5,908 nt of DNA, from assembly GCA_002479815.1 (NCBI GenBank), contig DLPA01000159.1:1893-7800 (forward strand). The letters run 5' to 3'. The notes beneath the pieces were generated by a model. It saw only the letters and a list, made by a program, of their open reading frames with translations, was not told the origin of the DNA and ran no database searches. Below are positions 1-4,897 of this stretch, piece by piece; the first letter of the stretch is position 1; the number at the start of each line of letters is the position of its first letter. Source of the stretch: a bacterium UBA7470 (lineage in GTDB: Bacteria; Pseudomonadota; Gammaproteobacteria; Burkholderiales; Burkholderiaceae_C). A program made the position numbers and the translations under genes.

Positions 1-787
1 GGTTGGCTTCGACGGGGGTGGTGCTGGTGTCGATGTCTTGACCGTAGAGACACATCCCCGCTTCCAAGCGCAGCGAGTTGCGTGCGCCCAAACCGATGGG
101 TTGGACTTCGGGCTGTGCCAGCAATGCGCGGGCGAAGGCATCGGCGGCGTGGGCGGGAAGGGAGATTTCAAAACCGTCTTCGCCCGTGTAGCCGCTGCGG
201 GTGATGAACAAGGCCGTGTCTTGCCAAGTGAAGGCCGCGCCCGTCATGAACACCAAACGCTCCACGCCAGCGACCAAGCGCGACAAGGCGGTGACGGCTT
301 GCGGGCCTTGCAGCGCCAGCAGCGCCTGATCGGGCAGGGGGATGACTTCGCAACGTGCCCCTATGCGGGCTTGGATGTGGGCGATGTCGCCCGCTTTGCA
401 CGCGCCGTTGACGATGACGAACAAGTCCTCGCCTCGGTTGACGAACATCAAATCGTCGATGATCGTGCCCTCGTCGGTCAGCAGCAGACCGTAGCGTTGT
501 TTGCCCACAGGCAAGCCGATCACATCGACGGGCATCAGCGTTTCAAACGCGGCGGCGGCATCGGGGCCGACCAGTCGCAATTGGCCCATGTGCGACACGT
601 CAAACAAACCAGCGGCTTGGCGGGTGTGGTGATGCTCGGCCATCAAACCGCTGGGGTATTGCACGGGCATGTGGTAGCCCGCAAACGGAACCATGCGCGC
701 GCCCAGCTCCAGATGCAGCGCGTGCAAGGGGGTGGACAACAAACCTTCAGGAACGGAAGAAGAGGCAGAGGAAGACATGGCAGACAT
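1..787 (-). CDS. gcvT: Aminomethyltransferase, glycine cleavage system T-protein (3' end missing)
   Basis: GcvT takes the aminomethyl group from the lipoyl arm of GcvH, passes the methylene to tetrahydrofolate and releases ammonia; it is cytoplasmic. I translated the minus strand from the ATG at 787, giving 262 residues before the window edge; the family is usually about 365-375 long. Visible family landmarks are TPLHALHLELGARMVPFAGY near the N-terminus, FDVSHMG at 62-68, IDDL at 110-113 (carries the conserved folate-site aspartate), LALQGP at 157-162, SGYTGEDGFEI at 198-208 and GLGARNSLRLEAG at 232-244. The start could also be the ATG at 778; neither has a clear Shine-Dalgarno sequence, and residues 5-11 are an atypical Ser/Ala-rich leader. 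Expression is evidently controlled by the upstream glycine riboswitch. gcvH and gcvP often follow gcvT and would lie beyond the left edge. The identification is very secure. Confidence 0.96.
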   Translation of the reverse strand, partial: MSAMSSSASSSVPEGLLSTPLHALHLELGARMVPFAGYHMPVQYPSGLMAEHHHTRQAAGLFDVSHMGQLRLVGPDAAAAFETLMPVDVIGLPVGKQRYGLLLTDEGTIIDDLMFVNRGEDLFVIVNGACKAGDIAHIQARIGARCEVIPLPDQALLALQGPQAVTALSRLVAGVERLVFMTGAAFTWQDTALFITRSGYTGEDGFEISLPAHAADAFARALLAQPEVQPIGLGARNSLRLEAGMCLYGQDIDTSTTPVEAN

Positions 788-792
788 CACAC

Positions 793-856
793 AAAAAAGG
801 GCCGTGGATCACAAGCCATCACGCAGCATCAGCCGCTCGTGGCTTGTACATGGCCC
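793..856 (-). terminator. Riboswitch expression platform: putative intrinsic terminator before gcvT
   Basis: On the minus strand GGGCC (856-852) pairs with GGCCC (803-799), and ACAAGCCA (847-840) pairs perfectly with TGGCTTGT (818-811). An inner CG-AGC/GCT-G-CG stem (839-835 with 827-822) can extend the hairpin. Six T residues (798-793) follow at once, only five bases before the gcvT ATG. The 5' arm shares its G residues (856-855) with the putative closing helix of aptamer 2, CCCC (961-958) with GGGG (858-855). Glycine-stabilised P1 would therefore compete with the terminator, giving a transcriptional ON switch. The pairing is seen in the sequence; the switching mechanism is inferred. Translational control remains an alternative. 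Confidence 0.7.
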
Positions 857-1100
857 CCGATGTCCGCTTTACCTGAGAGATTCGCCCGCTGAAAACTCAA
901 AACGGGTTTGCTCCTTCGGTGGGGAGCCACGTTGAGGGTGGCTCACTCTCTCCAGCAGGGGATGCTTGTGTGGGCTTGACAGGTGTGCCACACAAACAGG
1001 TGTCAGTCCTTTTGCCTGAGCGTTAGCAACCACCAAGACGGCTAGAGTCTGGGTAGCTTTGCGCCTTCGGCGGCTTTATTCAAAAAGCGCTCTCCTGAAC
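855..1100 (-). promoter_or_regulatory. Tandem (two-aptamer) glycine riboswitch leader of gcvT
   Basis: The minus-strand RNA holds two glycine-aptamer signatures. Aptamer 1 (about 1100-1002) has CAGGAGAG near its 5' end, the core CGCCGAAGGCGCAA at 1072-1059, and CTCAGGCAAAAGGAC at 1020-1006. Its P1 helix can form between GTTCAG (1100-1095) and CTGAC (1006-1002). Aptamer 2 (about 961-855) has TGGAGAGAG near 954, the core CACCGAAGGAGCAA at 921-908, and CTCTCAGGTAAAGCGGACA at 879-861. The paired GCCGAAGG-type core and CTCAGG(C/T)AAAAGGAC element are hallmarks of the family, which commonly sits before gcvT and acts as a glycine-activated switch. The linker (about 1000-962) contains an 8-bp hairpin, TTGTGTGG/CCACACAA (995-988 with 973-966). 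Recognition is by eye, without a covariance-model score. Confidence 0.93.
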
Positions 1101-1107
1101 GGAGCGC

Positions 1108-1136
1108 ATTCTAGCGGAGGAATGCGGGTGGGACAA
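1108..1136 (-). promoter_or_regulatory. Sigma70-like promoter for the gcvT riboswitch transcript
   Basis: On the minus strand a -35 box TTGTCC (1136-1131) and a -10 box TAGAAT (1113-1108) are separated by exactly 17 bases. The -10 matches the consensus at five of six positions and the -35 at four. A start about seven bases after the -10 falls near 1101, which is where the first riboswitch aptamer begins. That agreement is the best support for the call. The rest of the gap between the riboswitch and the next gene (1137-1218) shows nothing else convincing, and no hairpin terminator for the upstream transporter gene. Confidence 0.7.
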
Positions 1137-1218
1137 ACACAAAACGACGCGGTGGAGTTCAGGGTTGTAGGAGGGTAAGAATTTGATGATAAATTTAGCG
1201 TTTGTTCGACTGTCTTTT

Positions 1219-2145
1219 TCATCGTGTGTTGATAGCGCGGGACGACACGACGATACCACCCACGATCAGCGCAAACGCCACTGCGTGATACGCCTTGGGC
1301 CATTCCCCCAAAATCGCGCCCGACAAGAGCGCCGCAAACAAAGGCGTAAGATTAAAAAAAAAGCCTGCCATCTGTGGCCCAGCATTGGAAACCCCTTTAC
1401 CCCAGCAAAAATACGCCACCAGCGACGGCCCCAGCGCCACATAAGCCGAGGCCACCCACAACGGCCAGTCCCAGTGAAGCTTTAGCTCGGAGGTCAGCGT
1501 CCATTCTGCGCCTGTGAACAAACCCGACCACATCACCCCGGGCGCGACCTGCGCCATCAGCCATGCGGCCCAGTTTTGACGCAATGCGGGTGGGTCGGGG
1601 CGGTCGGTGGGCGGCTTGATGAGCAGCCAGCTGTACCATGACCATATTGCTGTGGCCAAAAGCATCAAGACATCGCCAAACACCAAACGAAAATGGAGCA
1701 ATTGCTGCCAGTCGCCACGGGTCAAGACCGTCAATACACCCGAAATAGAAAACAACACGCCGAAGGCTTGGGGCTTGGAAATTGTGGCTCCAAAAAACAA
1801 ACGCCCTAAGCCGAGCATGAAGATGGGCATGCTGACCCCGACCAGCGTCACATTCAATGGTGTAGAGGTTTTCAGGGCCATGTATTGCAGCGCGTTGTAG
1901 CTGCCCATGCCCAACAAGCCCAGCAACGACATACGCCGCCAATGTGACCAGAAGGGACTGTTAGGGCGCAATACCCAGGCGGCCAGTGGCATCAAGAGAA
2001 CCAACACCACCGCCCAGCGCAAAAAATTAAACGTGATCGGTGGTACGTGCGTCGTCATCAACCGCCCTACCACGGAATTACTCGCCCACAGCAAGGGTGG
2101 GGTAGATAGTAACAAGGCCGTGCTGAAATTCAGCCGTGTGGTCAT
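1219..2145 (-). CDS. EamA/DMT-family inner-membrane transporter
   Basis: This 308-residue protein is almost entirely hydrophobic and reads as a member of the drug/metabolite transporter superfamily (EamA, RhaT/RarD-like exporters of metabolites or amino acids). Ten membrane segments can be placed at roughly 8-28, 37-58, 73-92, 97-117, 126-142, 153-175, 190-212, 228-247, 257-279 and 286-302, as two EamA repeats (about 8-142 and 153-303). Typical signatures are LLWASNSVVGRL with FLRW in the first repeat, and NLTPLFAALLSGAILGEW (264-281) in the second. The first ATG is preferred because the first helix starts at once after it. No Shine-Dalgarno sequence precedes it; an AT-rich run does. The substrate cannot be told from sequence. 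It is co-directional with gcvT, but gcvT has its own promoter, so a shared function is not implied. Confidence 0.93.
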   Translation of the reverse strand: MTTRLNFSTALLLSTPPLLWASNSVVGRLMTTHVPPITFNFLRWAVVLVLLMPLAAWVLRPNSPFWSHWRRMSLLGLLGMGSYNALQYMALKTSTPLNVTLVGVSMPIFMLGLGRLFFGATISKPQAFGVLFSISGVLTVLTRGDWQQLLHFRLVFGDVLMLLATAIWSWYSWLLIKPPTDRPDPPALRQNWAAWLMAQVAPGVMWSGLFTGAEWTLTSELKLHWDWPLWVASAYVALGPSLVAYFCWGKGVSNAGPQMAGFFFNLTPLFAALLSGAILGEWPKAYHAVAFALIVGGIVVSSRAINTR

Positions 2146-2179
2146 GGTAAAAAATATATAAAAGAACGATATGAATAAA

Positions 2180-2210
2180 ATTCAATCTCTTGAAATTTAA
2201 GAAATTGAAT
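2180..2210. promoter_or_regulatory. Inverted repeat upstream of the transporter gene
   Basis: Two 12-base arms, ATTCAATCTCTT (2180-2191) and AAGAAATTGAAT (2199-2210), are inverted repeats with one mismatch around a 7-base centre. The dyad ends 35 bases before the transporter start codon. A poor minus-strand promoter can be drawn nearby, with TTGAAT at 2187-2182 and TATATA at 2160-2155 (19-base spacing), which would put transcription almost at the ATG. It could be a repressor or LysR-type operator. The right arm overlaps codons of the decayed luxR tail, so part of the symmetry may be chance. Confidence 0.3.
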
Positions 2211-2286
2211 CTAAGCGGGCGTACAGAATAAAGCTGAATTGCTGAGTTGGTGGCATCAGCGGCGTTTTACTGGCGCACCTGTCTGA
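2193..2286 (+). pseudogene. Decayed 3' end of a second LuxR-family regulator gene
   Basis: Codons 2230-2286 read KAELLSWWHQRRFTGAPV followed by TGA. The intact luxR gene at 4276-4332 ends KAELLNWWHQGRFTGTRV followed by TGA: 51 of 57 bases are identical by my count, and 14 of 18 residues match. Upstream, 2199-2225 in another frame reads KKLNLSGRT, matching the recognition-helix segment KELNLSDFT of the intact protein. The part between these two segments (RNHLSRIY and onwards) is missing and the frame shifts at about 2226, so this is not a functional gene. No start or N-terminal domain remains, because the transporter's upstream region begins there. I infer a former full-length paralogue lost by deletion. 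Confidence 0.8.
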
Positions 2287-2320
2287 GCCGATAAAAGAGC
2301 CATCGTGGGCGGTGGCTTTG
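2230..2320 (+). repeat. Direct repeat copy 1 (luxR 3' end plus terminator)
   Basis: This stretch repeats 4276-4370 in the same orientation, about 2,046 bases apart. The match covers the last 18 luxR codons, the stop, the shared GCCGATAAAA spacer and the terminator hairpin, with substitutions and small gaps. It then fades, with no similarity visible after about 2320. The two copies bracket the secreted-protein gene and the intact luxR gene. Confidence 0.85.
2298..2317. terminator. Degenerate hairpin terminator of the luxR remnant
   Basis: AGCCA (2298-2302) pairs with TGGCT (2313-2317), with possible further pairing inside the loop. It is the counterpart of the stronger hairpin at 4342-4369. 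On the plus strand only TTT follows the stem. On the minus strand the stem is followed by CTTTTATC, so it may now end transcription of the secreted-protein gene, whose stop lies 41 bases away. The bases between (2321-2357) show nothing else. Confidence 0.5.
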
Positions 2321-2357
2321 CAAAATTCGCTTGAAATTCAAAAACAGCGCCAGCGCA

Positions 2358-3164
2358 TCAGATGCGTGTTCCCGTTACCGTGATAGATACGCCCGAAGGG
2401 AGGGATTGGTAGCTGAATCCTGTAGATGAACTGCCACTTGTTGCCGAACATGTCTGACCGGAGACATACAGGTATCTCACACTTCCTTCTAAGGTTCCGC
2501 CGGCCGTCAATGCAAATACAATTGAATAAACCGTGTTGTTGTCGATTTGGACGGATGTACTGAACGGTGTGCGAGTACTGCCAACGGTTGGTTGACCGTT
2601 AGACCAATTAAGCTCGTATGGGCTATAGCTCAAATTATTACCGTAAGAAGAATACGGATTACTGAACCCACTAAAGGCATTTTGAAAGTTGGCTTGAACA
2701 CTGCTGCTACCAGTCATGACACCGTTCGAAGAAGCACGCAAAGGTTTCCCTGCGAGTAGCTCTTCCAAGCTGGCATATTTAGATTGGCGTGTCTCTGTAG
2801 GACTCCAGTAAGCCGATGTGGATGTCGGTTTGGAAACATCTAAGTCTGTGGTGATATCTGGTTTCCCTGTTTGTTTGAAGGTGAGTCGCCATTTGCCAAG
2901 ACCTAATTGAAGTTGCTCTGCATCTTGCTTGGTTGGTTCAGGGAACTGAGCTACACATGTCAGGGGCTTAGTGCCTGTCACATTGAACTGACCTCCTCCA
3001 GTCAGTGCCAAGCTTGCTTCCGCGCATACTTTTTGGGTGCCTGAACCAATTTCAACCAAGGGCAATTGCAACACGTTGGTCGCTGGATCAAACGTAGCTG
3101 TTGCAAAAGCGTGCCCTTGGTAGCAAAGAGTGATGACGGAGAGGTATTTGATGATGTGTCTCAT
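2358..3164 (-). CDS. Secreted hypothetical protein with signal peptide
   Basis: I do not recognise this 268-residue protein. It begins with a clear Sec signal peptide: positively charged MRHIIK, a hydrophobic stretch YLSVITLCY, and a likely signal peptidase site after GHAFA (about residue 21). The start is supported by AAGGA at 3175-3171, six bases before the ATG. The mature protein opens with TFDPATNVLQLPLVEIGSGT, alternating hydrophobic and polar residues that suggest a beta-sandwich (about 24-110). It has a Ser/Asn/Tyr/Gly-rich middle (about 144-190) and a beta-rich end with SVQIDNNTVYSIVFALTAGG. Cysteines at 47, 70 and 239 could form a disulfide; there is no lipobox, C-terminal membrane anchor or sorting signal. 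It is divergent from the LuxR regulator, which is a plausible controller. The DNA is visibly richer in A+T than gcvT or telA. It is probably periplasmic or extracellular; no function can be assigned. Confidence 0.85.
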   Translation of the reverse strand: MRHIIKYLSVITLCYQGHAFATATFDPATNVLQLPLVEIGSGTQKVCAEASLALTGGGQFNVTGTKPLTCVAQFPEPTKQDAEQLQLGLGKWRLTFKQTGKPDITTDLDVSKPTSTSAYWSPTETRQSKYASLEELLAGKPLRASSNGVMTGSSSVQANFQNAFSGFSNPYSSYGNNLSYSPYELNWSNGQPTVGSTRTPFSTSVQIDNNTVYSIVFALTAGGTLEGSVRYLYVSGQTCSATSGSSSTGFSYQSLPSGVSITVTGTRI

Positions 3165-3237
3165 GAGGTTTCCTTGGAGGTAAGAGCCGACAAGCTGTTG
3201 GCGTGTTGAACTCTAAATTTTTCTCCCTTATTGATGT

Positions 3238-3255
3238 TTGGTACATTTGTACTAA
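3238..3255. promoter_or_regulatory. Dyad in the divergent luxR/secreted-protein gap, candidate regulator site
   Basis: TTGGTAC-ATTT-GTACTAA is an 18-bp inverted repeat matching at six of seven arm positions. It is centred in the 148-bp space between the two divergent start codons, 58 bases before luxR and 73 bases before the secreted-protein start. LuxR-type proteins bind dyads of about 18-20 bp, so the size and place fit an operator shared by both genes. Nearby promoter boxes are weak: plus-strand TTGAAC (3206-3211) and TATTGA (3229-3234) with 17-base spacing is the best I see. The symmetry is observed; the role is inferred. Confidence 0.45.
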
Positions 3256-3312
3256 CGTTTAAAGCAGCAGAGGTTTTACACAGTTGAAAACCCGTTAAAA
3301 GCAAATTCAACC

Positions 3313-4332
3313 ATGTTGGTGAGGAGACATCGATCCGTGGATGCAGAAGACATCAGCACGTTTTTATTGAAGTTGTATGAAAAAATTCAGCAGCAAAATG
3401 AGGAGGACTATGCAGAGTATTCCTGCACGCTTTTGCAAAGGGTATTGCCATTTGACAGTGGCTATGTGATCCACAGCGGGCGCTACAGCCTCAGTTTGGG
3501 GCCGTTGTACGATGGTATTAGTCTGTTTCGGCAGCCTCCCGAAAAGCTGAAAGACTACGCGGGTGTCAAACAGGCTGATTTGCTGGCGCAGCGCATCATT
3601 ACCGTGCCGCAAGTGGTACATCGTTTAGATGTACGGGACTCGCTGCCCAAGCATAATGAGTATGACGACATACGCAGGCTGGCTAAAACCTACGATGTCA
3701 ACCATGTGCTTGGCATGTCCTTGCACAAAGGCGCATTGGATGCAGAGGGCTTTTTGGGCATCAGCTTGGCGCGTCACAGCCAGAAATATTCTTTTACGGC
3801 GCAAGAGGGGCGTTTGGCTGCCTACCTTGCCCCGCACATGATGCAGGCGCAAGCCATGCACAGGCGCTGGCAACATGCAAATAGTGCCCCAGTGATGACC
3901 GCAGCTCCACCAGAAGCACGCTTGATTGCGAACACCGCAGGTTGTATTGCGCATGCAGACCCAGCGGCGCTGAGTTTGTTGCGGCGGGAGTGGAAGCAAT
4001 GGGATCCGCCCATTTTGCCTTTGGAGTTGTTGTTGTATGGTGATATTTACAGAGGGCGCTGCATTGAAGTACAACTGAAAGTGATAAGCAAAAAGGTGCT
4101 GATGTTGGCGCTTCGGCCTTGTCAGTCGTTTCGATTGACAGCGGCACAATGGCCGATTGTGCAGCGCGTTGCACAAGGTATGTCGCACAAAAAAATTGCA
4201 AAAGAATTGAATTTGTCAGACTTTACGGTTCGCAATCACTTGAGCCGTATTTACAAGCAAGTGGGCATACACAACAAAGCTGAGTTGCTGAATTGGTGGC
4301 ATCAAGGGCGTTTTACTGGCACACGTGTCTGA
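3313..4332 (+). CDS. LuxR-family transcriptional regulator with long non-AHL N-terminal region
   Basis: The 339-residue protein ends in a LuxR/NarL-type helix-turn-helix at about 274-326. It runs from FRLTAAQWPIVQRVAQG through KKIAKELNLSDFTVRNHLSRI (scaffold and recognition helices) to VGIHNKAELL. The N-terminal 270 residues carry an unidentified sensory region; DSGYVIHSGRYSL (48-60) and GFLGISLARHSQKYSFTAQE (146-165) give a GAF-like alternating pattern. It is longer than acyl-homoserine-lactone receptors (about 240-250) and I see none of their ligand-pocket motifs. The acidic residue usual after LT in the HTH (as in LTPRE) is replaced by LTAAQW. The ATG at 3313 has no clear Shine-Dalgarno sequence. 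A GTG at 3337 has AGGAG at 3322-3326, ten bases upstream, and would shorten the protein by eight residues. It probably regulates the divergent secreted protein and itself. A bidirectional terminator follows the stop. Confidence 0.9.
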   Translation: MLVRRHRSVDAEDISTFLLKLYEKIQQQNEEDYAEYSCTLLQRVLPFDSGYVIHSGRYSLSLGPLYDGISLFRQPPEKLKDYAGVKQADLLAQRIITVPQVVHRLDVRDSLPKHNEYDDIRRLAKTYDVNHVLGMSLHKGALDAEGFLGISLARHSQKYSFTAQEGRLAAYLAPHMMQAQAMHRRWQHANSAPVMTAAPPEARLIANTAGCIAHADPAALSLLRREWKQWDPPILPLELLLYGDIYRGRCIEVQLKVISKKVLMLALRPCQSFRLTAAQWPIVQRVAQGMSHKKIAKELNLSDFTVRNHLSRIYKQVGIHNKAELLNWWHQGRFTGTRV

Positions 4333-4370
4333 AGCCGATAAAAAAGCCACCGTGGGTGGGGTGGCTTTTG
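4276..4370 (+). repeat. Direct repeat copy 2 (intact luxR 3' end plus terminator)
   Basis: This is the intact counterpart of the copy at 2230-2320, containing the last 18 codons and stop of luxR and the hairpin terminator. Because it has an open frame and a perfect hairpin, it is taken as the better preserved copy. Recombination between the two direct repeats would remove about 2 kb, including the secreted-protein gene and luxR. Confidence 0.85.
4342..4369. terminator. Bidirectional intrinsic terminator between convergent luxR and yiaA-like genes
   Basis: AAAAGCCACC (4342-4351) and GGTGGCTTTT (4360-4369) form a perfect 10-bp stem with an 8-base loop. On the plus strand it ends in TTTT, ten bases after the luxR stop. 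On the minus strand the stem is followed by a six-T run (4345-4340), twelve bases after the stop of the yiaA-like gene. It should serve both convergent genes. Confidence 0.9.
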
Positions 4371-4380
4371 CTCACGTTGC

Positions 4381-4833
4381 TCAACGCTGCGTATCTTGTT
4401 CCATGCCAGCAGGGGCCAAGCCTTGGTCGATCAAGTCGGCTTCGTGCTTGTCGCGCACGGTTTTGGCAACGGTGAAGGTGGCGCTGACCAAGAACAGCCA
4501 GCAGACCACCATGTAAGACTTTTGCCAGTCGTCAATCGCCATCCGCCACAAGCCCCAAGCGGTCAGGCCAAACGCACCGCCAAAGCCCGCCCAAGCGGTC
4601 ATGATCCAGCTTCCGGTGTCGATTTGACCGTCGCGGTTGTCTCGTATGGTTTTTGCCAAGGCAAACGAAGCAAACAAACAAAAGAACAAGCCTAGGGCGA
4701 GGAAGGCGCGGTCGAGCTCTTGGCTGGGCAAGCGCAGCACGCCGTAGGTACAGGCCAGCACGGCCAGCGCAAATGAAATCCAAACCTGCATACGCCAGCT
4801 GCCAGTGTCGCGCTGCATTACATACTTGGGCAT
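4381..4833 (-). CDS. YiaA/YiaB-family inner-membrane protein
   Basis: The 150-residue protein has two copies of a two-helix unit, the arrangement of the YiaA/YiaB family of small inner-membrane proteins of unknown function. DTGSW occurs at 9-13 and 72-76, and AKTIRD (60-65) recurs as AKTVRD (123-128), each pair exactly 63 residues apart. Four membrane segments lie at about 15-34, 43-61, 77-97 and 107-125, ending in a polar tail. I chose the ATG at 4833 rather than an in-frame ATG at 4857 because AAGGAG (4845-4840) is placed six bases before it. The gene follows telA after 64 bases on the same strand and probably shares its transcript; E. coli YiaA is of similar length. The family has been linked loosely to envelope or stress physiology, but no biochemical role can be stated. 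Confidence 0.9.
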   Translation of the reverse strand: MPKYVMQRDTGSWRMQVWISFALAVLACTYGVLRLPSQELDRAFLALGLFFCLFASFALAKTIRDNRDGQIDTGSWIMTAWAGFGGAFGLTAWGLWRMAIDDWQKSYMVVCWLFLVSATFTVAKTVRDKHEADLIDQGLAPAGMEQDTQR

Positions 4834-4839
4834 CGCTTT

Positions 4840-4845
4840 CTCCTT
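4840..4845 (-). promoter_or_regulatory. Ribosome binding site deciding the yiaA-like start
   Basis: AAGGAG on the minus strand lies six bases before the ATG at 4833. It overlaps the coding frame of the longer in-frame reading from 4857, which has no such site. This favours the 150-residue form, also because the protein then begins MPKYVMQRDTGSW, close to the first family motif. Confidence 0.8.
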
Positions 4846-4897
4846 AAAGTGACTCAATCAATAATGAAAATCAAACCAAACTAGGGGGTGACGCTGC

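Noticed and set aside
38..892. Long plus-strand open frame of 284 codons
   Set aside because: It is antisense to gcvT and runs into the glycine riboswitch. Its protein is low-complexity Gln/His/Arg-rich, while the minus strand encodes a clear GcvT.
3625..4188. Minus-strand open frames opposite luxR (also 3794-4201)
   Set aside because: They have unrecognisable composition and lie antisense to a well-supported LuxR protein with an intact HTH.
3313..4332. Acyl-homoserine-lactone quorum-sensing receptor with a luxI partner
   Set aside because: The N-terminal region is too long and lacks the ligand-pocket pattern, and no synthase gene is present in the window.
2180..4370. Transposon or integron cassette bounded by the direct repeats
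   Set aside because: There is no transposase, integrase, terminal inverted repeat or short target duplication. The repeats are explained by duplicated luxR coding and terminator sequence.
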